This document shows positions 17,563-29,898 of a DNA stretch of 64,000 nt, piece by piece. Source of the DNA: Sulfurimonas denitrificans DSM 1251 (GTDB lineage Bacteria; Campylobacterota; Campylobacteria; Campylobacterales; Sulfurimonadaceae); contig NC_007575.1 of the NCBI RefSeq assembly GCF_000012965.1, positions 558,001 through 622,000 on the forward strand. The letters are read 5' to 3'. The notes under the pieces were generated by a model. That model was given only the letters and a program-made list of their open reading frames with translations. It was not told where the DNA came from and did not search any database. The position numbers and the translations under genes are program-made. How positions within the stretch are numbered: position 1 is the stretch's first letter; the number at the start of each line of letters is the position of its first letter.

Positions 17563-18213
17563 ATGAAAAAAGCATTTACTATGCTTGAATTAATTTTTAT
17601 AATTATTTTAATTGGCATATTAGTTACAGTTGTTATACCAAGAACAGGTTCAAATAAACTCCAAGAAGCTGCAACGCAAGTTGTATCACATATACGTTAC
17701 ACGCAACACTTAGCTATGGTGGATGACAAGTTTGATGCAAATGATGCAAATTGGTATAAAAATAGATGGCAAATATTTTTTGCTAGCACAGAGGGAAGCA
17801 GTGGTGAATGGGCATATTCAATATTCTCTGACTCTTCTGGAAGAAGCACTGGTAACCCTGATGAAACTGAACTCGCTATAAATCCTTTAGATAGATCTAA
17901 ATATTTGACAGGAGGCTATAGTGCAGGAATTATCCCTTTTGGGCATCCTAAAGTAACTAAAGAGTTAAACTTAGGAAAAGAGTACGACGTAAAAAATATT
18001 GTTTTTTCAAATAGTTGCAGTATTACAAAGTCCACAAGAATAGCATTTGATTATTTAGGGCGACCCTTAAGAGGTGCTTTTTACAATTATAATTCTGCTT
18101 ATCCAGCTAAAAACAGATTAATAACTACACAGTGTACTATTACTCTCAGTAATAATAGTAAGAGTATAGTTATAGCAATTGAGCCTGAAACAGGTTATTC
18201 TCACATATTATAA
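17563..18213 (+). CDS. Type II/IV pseudopilin-like protein
   Basis: A 216-aa protein with a class III prepilin leader: a short basic MKKA then FTMLELIFIIILIGILVTVVIP, with the conserved glutamate at position 5 of the mature part. The residue before the cleavage site is Ala instead of the usual Gly, which prepilin peptidases tolerate. The remainder contains two Cys near the end (NSCSI and TTQCTITL) that could form a disulfide. It is probably an inner-membrane pseudopilin of a type II secretion or type IV pilus system; no partner genes are nearby. Confidence 0.75.
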   Translation: MKKAFTMLELIFIIILIGILVTVVIPRTGSNKLQEAATQVVSHIRYTQHLAMVDDKFDANDANWYKNRWQIFFASTEGSSGEWAYSIFSDSSGRSTGNPDETELAINPLDRSKYLTGGYSAGIIPFGHPKVTKELNLGKEYDVKNIVFSNSCSITKSTRIAFDYLGRPLRGAFYNYNSAYPAKNRLITTQCTITLSNNSKSIVIAIEPETGYSHIL

Positions 18214-18288
18214 AGTAGTAAAATTCACCTATAAAAAAATATTAAACCCGCATTCATTATTTTAAGCGTCTTCTAAGCAATCCTTCCC

Positions 18289-18294
18289 TATAAT
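18289..18294 (+). promoter_or_regulatory. rRNA operon -10 box
   Basis: TATAAT in CCCTATAATTCCC, about 315 nt upstream of 16S. No consensus -35 at the right distance. Confidence 0.5.
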
Positions 18295-18367
18295 TCCCAT
18301 CCACAAACACAGAGACCTAAAGTTTAGGTATCTAGGCTTCAAGTAGAGGCTTATAACGGTAGTTTGA

Positions 18368-18406
18368 GATCATTGAAAACTAAGCAAGTAAATAGACTTT
18401 AATAAC
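18368..18406 (+). other. Left arm of the 16S RNase III processing stem
   Basis: Complementary to 20190-20227 downstream of 16S. The first 25 nt pair with a single G-U, and the rest pairs with two small interruptions. The two arms enclose the whole 16S gene, the arrangement cut by RNase III. Confidence 0.8.
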
Positions 18407-18607
18407 TAAAACTAGTTATTATTTAAGTCGAGTAAGTTTACTTATAAAAACTAAATAACAACAACCGTCTATTCTATTTGGTCTCTATTAATTTAGAGAT
18501 ACCCAATAGTATAGATACTATACAATAAAGTCCATCAAGTATTAAATTACATGATGGCAACATAAAGCCAATGATTTTTAAATCTTGGGCAAAGATTAAA
18601 CAAACCA

Positions 18608-20129
<1,522 letters not shown>

Positions 20130-20189
20130 CTAGAGTAGAGTCAATCATTCATTTGAATTGACATACAAGAAAATCTCACAAGAGAAACA

Positions 20190-20227
20190 GTTATTTTAGT
20201 CTTTTACTTGCTTAGTTTTCAGTGATC
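20190..20227 (+). other. Right arm of the 16S RNase III processing stem
   Basis: Reverse complement of the leader segment 18368-18406, as described there. It lies between the 16S 3' end and tRNA-Ala. Confidence 0.8.
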
Positions 20228-20250
20228 ATTGTTCATTTGAAATTGAAAAT

Positions 20251-20326
20251 GGGGAATTAGCTCAGCTGGGAGAGCGCCTGCCTTGCACGCAGGAGGTCAG
20301 CGGTTCGATCCCGCTATTCTCCACCA
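20251..20326 (+). tRNA. tRNA-Ala (anticodon TGC)
   Basis: A 76-nt cloverleaf in the 16S-23S spacer. Acceptor GGGGAAT pairs with ATTCTCC, the D arm contains GCTCAGCTGGGAGAGC, the anticodon arm CCTGC/GCAGG frames loop CTTGCAC with TGC at 20284-20286, and the T arm contains GGTTCGATCC. The CCA end is encoded. Confidence 0.97.
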
Positions 20327-20621
20327 TTTCTTATTTATATAGATAAAAATTTAGAAAGTTTAATTCAAGTTCTTCAACTCAAGAGTTTGAATTAGACTTT
20401 ATAGTCTATGTTCATTAAATTATTATTGTTAAAGTCAACATATAGTTATAAAAAGATAGCTAGATATATGTAAATATATTTAGAGATTAGTTTATAAATT
20501 ATATCAACTAAAATAACTACAATTAAACAGGATACTGCCCTACATTAAGTAAGGTAGTGAACGCAAAACTAATGAAGTGATTTTAGCGTAAGCTAAAAAG
20601 TTTCTTTAGTAAATTAGAATA
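20327..20621 (+). other. Spacer between tRNA-Ala and 23S
   Basis: A 295-bp, very AT-rich spacer. No second tRNA (tRNA-Ile is expected in many relatives) could be found on either strand. It contains the left arm of the 23S processing stem at 20542-20564. Confidence 0.7.
20542..20564 (+). other. Left arm of the 23S processing stem
   Basis: A 23-nt segment around AAGGTAGTGAAC that pairs with 23515-23537 behind 23S; the 12-nt core is perfect and the flanks use G-U pairs. Confidence 0.75.
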
Positions 20622-23508
<2,887 letters not shown>

Positions 23509-23514
23509 TACAAA

Positions 23515-23537
23515 GTGTTCACTACCTTGTTTAGTGT
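23515..23537 (+). other. Right arm of the 23S processing stem
   Basis: Contains GTTCACTACCTT, the reverse complement of the core of 20542-20564. It directly follows the 23S 3' end. Confidence 0.75.
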
Positions 23538-23651
23538 ACAGGTGTCTGAAATATGTAGTTATTTAGAATATTGACTTTAACAATGAAAATCTCACTCAAC
23601 TGACTTATACAGTCATATTTAAGTACATATTAACATGTATTTAAATGTGAT

Positions 23652-23771
23652 TGTCTAGGTGGCTATAGAGAGAGGGAAACGCCTGGCCCCATTCCGAACC
23701 CAGAAGCTAAGCCTCTCATCGCTGATAATACTGATCCTTGCAGGATTGGAAATGTAGGTCGCTGCCTAGTT
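23652..23771 (+). rRNA. rrf: 5S ribosomal RNA
   Basis: About 120 nt with the conserved CCATTCCGAACCCAGAAG loop and terminal helix TCTAGG/CCTAG. Ends are accurate to about 3 nt. Confidence 0.93.
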
Positions 23772-23870
23772 GATCATTTCTACTACTTACCAACACTTCT
23801 TTAACTTCAATCAAATCCACTTTTTAATTCTAGTCTAACTCTTTTATAAACTTTATTCATTTACTGTTTT

Positions 23871-23894
23871 AATTCTTTAATTCTTTAATTCTTT
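23871..23894. repeat. Tandem 8-bp repeat (AATTCTTT)3
   Basis: Three perfect consecutive copies, flanked by T-rich sequence, in the gene-free gap. Confidence 0.8.
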
Positions 23895-24176
23895 TTGCTA
23901 AAGCACTTCGTTGATTTTAATTTTATTAGGTATTTACATGTAGTAATTCCCATTCATCAATTTTAATATTAAGTGCAACACTTGATTAAGTGGATTTTTA
24001 CTCTTTAGGGCAGTTTTAATTCTTTTATGTAGTTATTTAAATTTTTTCTTTTATCTGTTTGACTTTGTAAATTCTATTGTAATTAAACTCAATATTCTAA
24101 GAACTTTAGAAAATTGTATTTGTTTTTATAATTGGCATTTTTTTATAATTAAGCCAAAATAATGGCACTTTAAAAA

Positions 24177-24206
24177 TTGATAATATGGTATCATTTTGCA
24201 TACTAT
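24177..24206 (+). promoter_or_regulatory. Putative gmhA promoter
   Basis: TTGATA (24177-24182), an 18-bp spacer and TACTAT (24201-24206), just before the AGGA ribosome binding site of gmhA. Confidence 0.4.
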
Positions 24207-24219
24207 TTTAGGATGTTAT

Positions 24220-24807
24220 GTGAAAAAATATATTAAAGAGCAAATCAAAAAATCATTTGAGATAAAACAAACTATTTATGAGAACGAAAATTTAATTAAC
24301 AAGATTGAAGAGGTTTCAAAACTTTGCGTAGCTTTATATAGGGGTGATAAAAAAACTATTTTAGCTGGGAATGGTGGGAGTGCTGCCGATGCTCAGCATA
24401 TTGCAGCAGAGTTAGTTGGAAGATATGGCTTTGATAGGCCCTCTATTCCTTCTTTAGCATTAACAACAGACACCTCATGCTTAACTGCGATTGGTAATGA
24501 TTATGGATATGATAATGTGTTTTCTCGTCAATTAGAAGGGATGGGGCAAGCGGGGGATATATTTATAGGCATATCAACCTCAGGCAACTCTAAAAATATA
24601 ATAAATGCGTTTATTAGTGCAAAGAAAAAAGGGATAACAACTGTTGCATTAGTTGGGCGAGATGGCGGAGAGATGGCTAAGATGGCAGATGTTGCTTTAG
24701 TTGTTCCATCTGATTCAACTCCTAGAATTCAAGAGTCGCATATACTTATTGGACATATAATTTGTGACATTATAGAAAAAGAGATTTTTGGAGATGGTGT
24801 TAACTAG
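24220..24807 (+). CDS. gmhA: Sedoheptulose-7-phosphate isomerase
   Basis: A 195-aa SIS-domain enzyme converting sedoheptulose-7-phosphate to D-glycero-D-manno-heptose-7-phosphate, the first step of ADP-heptose synthesis. Motifs: AGNGGSAADAQHIAAELVGR, FDRPSIPSLALTTDTS, and GISTSGNSKN. GTG at 24220 was chosen since it follows AGGATGTTAT and yields the usual family length; the frame is open upstream to 24196. It heads the gene run gmhA-gmhB-asparaginase-like-ccoI-ccoS. Confidence 0.95.
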   Translation: MKKYIKEQIKKSFEIKQTIYENENLINKIEEVSKLCVALYRGDKKTILAGNGGSAADAQHIAAELVGRYGFDRPSIPSLALTTDTSCLTAIGNDYGYDNVFSRQLEGMGQAGDIFIGISTSGNSKNIINAFISAKKKGITTVALVGRDGGEMAKMADVALVVPSDSTPRIQESHILIGHIICDIIEKEIFGDGVN

Positions 24808-24813
24808 TATCTT

Positions 24814-25320
24814 ATGAATAGAGCACTTTTTTTAGATAGAGATGGCGTTATAAATGTTGAGATTAACTACCTTATTAAAATTGAAGATTTTGTCTTTATT
24901 GATGGTATATTTGAACTTTGTAAAAAGTATCAAGATAGAGGATATTTAATATTTGTTGTTACAAATCAGTCGGGAATTGCCAGAGGTTTTTATACTCAAG
25001 AAGATTTTGATGTTTTAACTTCATGGATGATGAAAGAGTTTTTAAATCGAGGTGTAATTATAAAAAAAGTTTACTTCTGTCCTCACCATCCTGAAATATC
25101 TGGAGAGTGTAGTTGCAGAAAACCAAAAGCTGGAATGCTGCTTGAGGCAAAAAAAGAGTTCGATATAGATTTACAAAACTCTATTTTAGTTGGAGATAAA
25201 GAGAGAGATATTGAGGCTGCTCTTGCTTCAGGAATAAAAGAGAGCTATTTCTTTGATGAAAAAGGTATTTGTAAAGAGTCTAAAGCAACAAAAATTATTT
25301 CAAATTTAAGAGAGGTATAA
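24814..25320 (+). CDS. gmhB: D-glycero-D-manno-heptose-1,7-bisphosphate 7-phosphatase
   Basis: A 168-aa HAD-superfamily phosphatase removing the 7-phosphate after HldE kinase action. The catalytic aspartates are D8 and D10 in FLDRDGV, with VVTNQSG as motif II and VGDKERDIEAA as the acidic motif. The zinc loop CPHHP-x4-CSCRKP is typical of GmhB. It starts 6 bp after gmhA. Confidence 0.94.
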   Translation: MNRALFLDRDGVINVEINYLIKIEDFVFIDGIFELCKKYQDRGYLIFVVTNQSGIARGFYTQEDFDVLTSWMMKEFLNRGVIIKKVYFCPHHPEISGECSCRKPKAGMLLEAKKEFDIDLQNSILVGDKERDIEAALASGIKESYFFDEKGICKESKATKIISNLREV

Positions 25321-25322
25321 AA

Positions 25323-25808
25323 GTGCTAATATTAAATAGTGGTGGAACATTTAACAAAAAATATAACTCTTTAAACGGAGAGTTGGAGATACCTTATAAC
25401 AACAGTGTAATTGAAGAGATTCTAAAAAGTGTTGAATTTAAATATGATTTGGCTGGTGTAGTTTATAAAGACAGCTTAGATATGAATATGGATGATAGAA
25501 AAAGAATAGCTCATATTATTATGGAGTCAAGTGATGATACCTTTATAATCGTTCATGGGACTGATACTATGCTTCTGAGTGCAGAGTTCTTATCCGAGGT
25601 TTTTGATGATAGAAAAATTGTATTTGTTGGGTCTATGAGACCATTTGAAATTGATAATATAGAAGCTAGCTTAAACTTAGGAATGGCTATTGGATTTGCA
25701 AAAGCGCTTAAAGAAAATGGGGTATATATATGTATGAGTGGACATGTAGAACCTTGGCAAAAAATATATAAAAATAAAAAATTTGGAAAATTTGAAGTTG
25801 TCCTCTAA
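25323..25808 (+). CDS. Asparaginase-like protein, N-terminal domain only
   Basis: A 161-aa protein similar to the N-terminal alpha/beta domain of L-asparaginase/glutaminase: LNSGGTFNKKYN carries the first catalytic Thr, IIVHGTDTM the second Thr and Asp, and VFVGSMRPFEID the next conserved block. Full enzymes are about 330 aa; the C-terminal domain is absent and no remnant follows, since ccoI begins within its last codons. GTG start, preceded by AGAGAGG. It is either a compact amidohydrolase known in Campylobacterota or a stable half protein. Activity is uncertain. Confidence 0.7.
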   Translation: MLILNSGGTFNKKYNSLNGELEIPYNNSVIEEILKSVEFKYDLAGVVYKDSLDMNMDDRKRIAHIIMESSDDTFIIVHGTDTMLLSAEFLSEVFDDRKIVFVGSMRPFEIDNIEASLNLGMAIGFAKALKENGVYICMSGHVEPWQKIYKNKKFGKFEVVL

Positions 25809-28236
25809 AGTTGCTTGCTCTCATTGTAATATAAAATTTGAAGAGTCTGTAATGATTAAAGAAGTACAGAGCTCTTCTAAAGAGAGTTCTGCTTCACAGA
25901 CTCTTATTCGTTACTTTTGCTGCAGCGGTTGTCAAGGTGTTTTTTATCTATTACAAGATAAAGGACTTGAGAGTTTTTATGAAAAAAGTAAAGATATTGA
26001 GTTGTCTCTGCAGAATCAAAATCTTAAAGATTCCTCTAGTTTTGATAGTCAATCTTTTTATGATAAATTTGTAAAAAAAAATAGCGATGGCTTTTGTGAA
26101 GTCTCTTTAGTAATAGAGGGGATTCACTGTTCGGCTTGTGTCTGGTTAAATGAAAAAGTACTGCACAATATGGATGGGGTTATTGAGGTAAATATAAATT
26201 TTACAAATAACAAAGCCATAATAGTATGGGCGGATGATATTGTAAAATTATCAAATATAATAGATACAATCCGTTCAATTGGTTATAACGCATTTGCTTA
26301 TGACTCATCAGCACAAGAACTTCACGCCAATAAAGAGAGAAAATCTTACTACTTAAAAATGGCAGTTGCTATTTTTGCTTCTATGAATACGATGTGGATT
26401 GCAGTTGCACAATATGCTGGCTATTTTAGCGGAATTACTCAAGATGTAAAAACAATACTAAATATTGCAGAGGGAGTACTCGCTACTCCTGTTCTTTTTT
26501 ATAGTGGTTGGGTCTTTTTTAGAGGTGCCTATTATGGTTATAAAAATAGAGTTGTAAACATGGATATGTTGGTAGCCACTGGAGCTACACTAACTTACAT
26601 GTACTCTTTATACATCACAATTATACAAAGAGGAGAAGCCTACTTTGACTCTGTGAGCATGATTATTACATTTGTTTTAATTGGTAAATTTTTAGAAGTG
26701 CTCAGTAAAAAAAATGCGGCTGACACGCTTGATAAAATTGCAAGTAGTATCCCAAGTGAAGTAAAAATTTTAAAAGAAAACAGAATAGTTAATGTAAAAC
26801 TTGATGATGTTGGTATTGGAGATATAGTAATCGTCTCTAGCGGAGAGAGAGTTTTACTTGATGGAGAGATTATCAAAGGAGGCGGTTCATTTGATGAATC
26901 AAATCTTACGGGAGAGAGTGAGCCTATATATAAAAGTGTAGGCATGAGTGTGATTAGTGGTACTCTTAGTATTGATGCTGATATAAATTTTAGAGCTAGT
27001 AAAGATTTTAAACACTCAACACTCTCCAATATTGTAAAGCTTTTAGAATCTGCAATAAATAAAAAACCAAAAATTCAGCAGATGGCAAATAGATTGTCTG
27101 AACATTTTTCATCAGTTATCTTAGCTCTATCGGTACTAACACTATTTGGATGGTGGTTTTGGACCAATAACTTTGAAACTTCTTTGATGATTGCTATATC
27201 TGTCATTATTATCGCATGTCCTTGTGCGTTAGCGCTAGCAACTCCTGTTGCTACTCTTGTTGGATTAGGGCTTGGTGCTTCAAGAGGAGTTCTTTTTAAA
27301 GAAGCAGCAGGGTTAGAAATAATGGCAAAAACAGATACTCTTGTTTTGGATAAAACGGGAACTATAACAGTAGGAAAGCCAGAGGTTGTAAAAGAGCATA
27401 TTTTAGAAGAGTTTGATAAAAAACTACTCTACTCTCTTGTCTCATCTTCAAAGCATCCAGTTGCAAAAGGTATAGCAAATTATCTAAAAAACAGTGAGTA
27501 TATTTGCGATATTGTATTTGATGAGTTTGCTCAACTTCCAGCACTCGGTATAAAAGCTAAGCTTGGTAAAATAGAACTTCTGGGTGGAAATAAAAAGTTG
27601 CTTGATGAGAACAAAATTGAGATAGATTTTTTTACGCAAGGAACACTTTTTTATTTTGCAATAGATAAGCAGGTAGTGGCAATTTATGAACTAGAAGATA
27701 GAGTGAAAGATGGTGTTAAAGAGTTTGTAAATCGTATGCACAAGATGAATATAGATGTTGTAATGCTTACAGGAGATAATGAAAATATTGCAAAGAGAGT
27801 TGCTCAAAAGGTAGGTATCAAAACTATCTTTTACGAGCAGACACCTCAAAGTAAAGCAGAGTATATAAGCACTTTATCTAAAAATAAAAAAAATGTTGTT
27901 ATGGTTGGAGATGGAATAAATGATATCTTAGCTCTAGCGTCAGCTGATATTGGTATAGTAATGGGAAGTGGAAGCGATATAGCTGTTGAAGTAGGAGATG
28001 TTGTTCTTTTAAATAGTTCTATAAAATCATTAGAAGAGGCTCTAAAAATTAGTCGTACAACGTTTGGGCTGATAAAACAAAATCTAGCACTATCATTAAT
28101 CTATAATGCTCTAACAATCCCTCTTGCTATGGCAGGTTATGTTATACCACTTGTTGCTGCTATCTCTATGTCGGTTAGTTCACTATTGGTTGTTGGTAAT
28201 TCTCTGCGAATAAAATATAAATGGAATAGGGGTTAG
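25783..28236 (+). CDS. ccoI: Copper-transporting P-type ATPase for cbb3 oxidase assembly
   Basis: A 817-aa P1B ATPase (FixI/CcoI). It exports Cu(I) for insertion into cytochrome cbb3 oxidase. Order of features: an N-terminal Cys-rich zinc-ribbon-like module (CSHC at 12-15, CCSGC at 46-50), an HMA domain with GIHCSAC (116-119), membrane helices, TGES-type actuator, the CPC transport motif (479-481), phosphorylation site DKTG (D523), and GDGIND. The start is ambiguous: TTG codons at 25783, 25792 and 25798 all lie inside the upstream gene, so translation is coupled. It is followed 2 bp later by ccoS. Confidence 0.92.
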   Translation: MENLKLSSKVACSHCNIKFEESVMIKEVQSSSKESSASQTLIRYFCCSGCQGVFYLLQDKGLESFYEKSKDIELSLQNQNLKDSSSFDSQSFYDKFVKKNSDGFCEVSLVIEGIHCSACVWLNEKVLHNMDGVIEVNINFTNNKAIIVWADDIVKLSNIIDTIRSIGYNAFAYDSSAQELHANKERKSYYLKMAVAIFASMNTMWIAVAQYAGYFSGITQDVKTILNIAEGVLATPVLFYSGWVFFRGAYYGYKNRVVNMDMLVATGATLTYMYSLYITIIQRGEAYFDSVSMIITFVLIGKFLEVLSKKNAADTLDKIASSIPSEVKILKENRIVNVKLDDVGIGDIVIVSSGERVLLDGEIIKGGGSFDESNLTGESEPIYKSVGMSVISGTLSIDADINFRASKDFKHSTLSNIVKLLESAINKKPKIQQMANRLSEHFSSVILALSVLTLFGWWFWTNNFETSLMIAISVIIIACPCALALATPVATLVGLGLGASRGVLFKEAAGLEIMAKTDTLVLDKTGTITVGKPEVVKEHILEEFDKKLLYSLVSSSKHPVAKGIANYLKNSEYICDIVFDEFAQLPALGIKAKLGKIELLGGNKKLLDENKIEIDFFTQGTLFYFAIDKQVVAIYELEDRVKDGVKEFVNRMHKMNIDVVMLTGDNENIAKRVAQKVGIKTIFYEQTPQSKAEYISTLSKNKKNVVMVGDGINDILALASADIGIVMGSGSDIAVEVGDVVLLNSSIKSLEEALKISRTTFGLIKQNLALSLIYNALTIPLAMAGYVIPLVAAISMSVSSLLVVGNSLRIKYKWNRG

Positions 28237-28238
28237 AT

Positions 28239-28454
28239 ATGGATAGTTGGGTAATAGCCATGATGCTTGGAGCCTCTCTGTTTTTAGGCGCAATTGCACT
28301 TTTTGCATTTTTATGGGCAATAAAAAATGGTCAATTTGATGATGAAGAGAAATTTTTAAATGCTGCTAAATTTGATGGTGAAGATGAGCTTAACGATGCT
28401 ATAAAAAGAGAACAGAAAAAAGAAAATTTAAAAAAGAGTTATAAGCCAGAGTAG
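28239..28454 (+). CDS. ccoS: cbb3-type oxidase assembly protein CcoS
   Basis: A 71-aa protein with one N-terminal membrane helix (about 4-28, MMLGASLFLGAIALFAFLWA), then the CcoS hallmark NGQFDDEEKF and a charged tail. CcoS acts with CcoI in cofactor delivery to cbb3 oxidase. The gene starts 2 bp after ccoI. The ccoN-P structural genes are not in this window. Confidence 0.9.
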   Translation: MDSWVIAMMLGASLFLGAIALFAFLWAIKNGQFDDEEKFLNAAKFDGEDELNDAIKREQKKENLKKSYKPE

Positions 28455-28460
28455 AGAGTT

Positions 28461-28482
28461 GAATTGCCTAAAGAGGCAATTC
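28461..28482. terminator. Bidirectional hairpin between ccoS and the cytochrome gene
   Basis: A perfect 9-bp stem GAATTGCCT/AGGCAATTC with loop AAAG, placed between two convergent genes; it can act on both strands although U-runs are short. Confidence 0.65.
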
Positions 28483-28489
28483 TGATAAA

Positions 28490-28774
28490 TTATTTACCAA
28501 TAGTTTGTGCAAATTCTTCTAATTCAGCATCAGAGTACTTAGCAACTTGACCTTTCATAAGACCTTTCATTGCTCCGCCGTAACTGCCATCTTTATAGCC
28601 TTTAAGAGAAGTAGCGATATCCGCATGAGTCATCTCAGCAACGTTTTTAGATTTTCCTAAAGCAGGTTTTGTCCAATCAGCACCATGGCATCCTTGACAT
28701 GCGCCAGCAGCAACACCAGCCATTAGAGCAGTTGTTGCAGTTAAAGCAACGATTGATAATACAATTTTTTTCAT
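28490..28774 (-). CDS. Small c-type cytochrome
   Basis: A 94-aa class I cytochrome c of the c553 type. A Sec signal peptide (about 1-24) is followed by the heme site CQGCH, and a C-terminal helix with a methionine-containing segment (GAMKGLMKGQVAKYSDAELEEFA) supplies the second ligand. Mature protein is about 70 residues, periplasmic, and likely an electron donor to cbb3 oxidase or another terminal enzyme. The gene has its own -10 box and a good AAAGGGA ribosome site. Confidence 0.88.
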   Translation of the reverse strand: MKKIVLSIVALTATTALMAGVAAGACQGCHGADWTKPALGKSKNVAEMTHADIATSLKGYKDGSYGGAMKGLMKGQVAKYSDAELEEFAQTIGK

Positions 28775-28805
28775 TTTAATCCCTTTGATTTTTAATTTCG
28801 GGCAA

Positions 28806-28811
28806 ATTATA
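28806..28811 (-). promoter_or_regulatory. -10 box of the cytochrome c gene
   Basis: TATAAT on the minus strand, 31 nt before the ATG at 28774. No consensus -35 at the right distance. Confidence 0.45.
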
Positions 28812-28887
28812 GTAACTTTACTCTTAAATACTTGTTAATAGATTATCTGTTATTATTTTGTTAAACTTTAGAGGCTATGGGATACAA

Positions 28888-29898
28888 ATGAGATACATTG
28901 ATGATGATTTAAAAGATAAGACTATCCTTATAACAGGGGGTGCTGGTTTTATTGGTTCAAATTTAGCATTTTATTTTCAAGAGAACCATCCAGATGCTAA
29001 AGTTGTTATTTTAGATAGTTTTAGAAGCAAAGAGACTCTCTCAAATGGTAATCTTAAAAGTTTTGGACATTTTAAAAATTTGATTGGTTTTTTAGGAAAA
29101 GTGATAAGCGGTGATATTAATGATAAAGAGTTACTTAATAGTTTAGAGAAAGAGTATAAGTTTGATTATATTTTTCATGAAGCTGCTATCTCTGATACTA
29201 CGGCACAAGAGCAAGATTTGATGATAAAAACAAACGTTAATGCTTATGAGGACTTGCTTCTTCTTGCCCAAAAACATGGTGCAAATATGATTTATGCATC
29301 CTCAGCTGCAACATATGGCAATGCAGAATCTCCTCAAAGAGTGGGGTATGAAGCACCGCAAAATGTTTATGGTTTTTCTAAACTTTGCATGGATAATTTA
29401 AGCCGTGAGTTTATGAAAAAAAGTACGATTTCTATAGTTGGGCTTAGATATTTTAATGTTTATGGCGCAAGAGAATATTTTAAAAACTCCACCGCTTCTA
29501 TGGTTTTACAGTTTGCTCATCAGATGTTATCTGGCAAAAATCCCACTCTTTTTGAGAGTAGTGATAAGATTCTTCGCGATTTTATATATATAGAAGATGT
29601 TATTTTTGCAAATATTAAAGCGATGCAGCCAAAGAGAAGTGGTATTTTTAATGTAGGAACGGGCAAAGCAAGGAGCTTTCAAGATATAGTAGATATTTTG
29701 CAAAGTGAACTTGGAACTAATCTTACATGTGAGTATATTCCAAATCCATTTATTGGAAGTTATCAGTTTCACACAGAAGCGGACATCTCTTCAACAAAAG
29801 AGGTTTTGGGTTATGAGAGCAGATTTGAGTTAGAAGATGGGATTAGAGCTTACGCAAATGAAATAAGAAGAATTTATAATCAAGAAGTTGAAAAATGA
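28888..29898 (+). CDS. hldD: ADP-L-glycero-D-manno-heptose 6-epimerase
   Basis: A 336-aa extended SDR that inverts C6 of ADP-heptose, the last step of precursor synthesis. The NADP-binding GGAGFIGSNL is at about 16-25, the catalytic pair lies in YGFSK (YxxxK), and HEAAISDTT is the family's substrate loop. The ATG at 28888 (MRYIDDDLKDK) is preferred over a TTG ten codons upstream because GGGAT lies before it. It overlaps hldE by 4 bp (ATGA). Confidence 0.93.
   Translation: MRYIDDDLKDKTILITGGAGFIGSNLAFYFQENHPDAKVVILDSFRSKETLSNGNLKSFGHFKNLIGFLGKVISGDINDKELLNSLEKEYKFDYIFHEAAISDTTAQEQDLMIKTNVNAYEDLLLLAQKHGANMIYASSAATYGNAESPQRVGYEAPQNVYGFSKLCMDNLSREFMKKSTISIVGLRYFNVYGAREYFKNSTASMVLQFAHQMLSGKNPTLFESSDKILRDFIYIEDVIFANIKAMQPKRSGIFNVGTGKARSFQDIVDILQSELGTNLTCEYIPNPFIGSYQFHTEADISSTKEVLGYESRFELEDGIRAYANEIRRIYNQEVEK

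Larger units (their letters stand above)
18214..18607 (+). other. rRNA operon leader region
   Basis: A 394-bp stretch without a gene. It holds the rRNA -10 box (TATAAT 18289-18294), a small perfect inverted repeat ACCTAAA-G-TTTAGGT (about 18313-18327), and the left arm of the 16S processing stem (18368-18406). The last 120 nt contain further short inverted repeats (GGTCTCTA/TAGAGATACC and CCATCA/TGATGG). Confidence 0.7.
23772..24219. other. AT-rich gene-free gap after the rRNA operon
   Basis: Roughly 450 bp without a supportable ORF or RNA gene. It holds three tandem copies of the 8-mer AATTCTTT (23871-23894), a short palindrome AAGTG-CAA-CACTT (23971-23983), one TACATGTA (23935-23942), and the putative gmhA promoter at its right end. 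No clear rho-independent terminator follows 5S. Confidence 0.6.

Noticed and set aside
24130-24182. Sigma-54 promoter before gmhA (TGGCAT and TGGCAC runs)
   Set aside because: Neither has GC at the required 10-nt distance after GG.
26640-27029. A 129-codon ORF antisense to ccoI
   Set aside because: Lies opposite the actuator region of a clear P-type ATPase; Ser-rich shadow protein.
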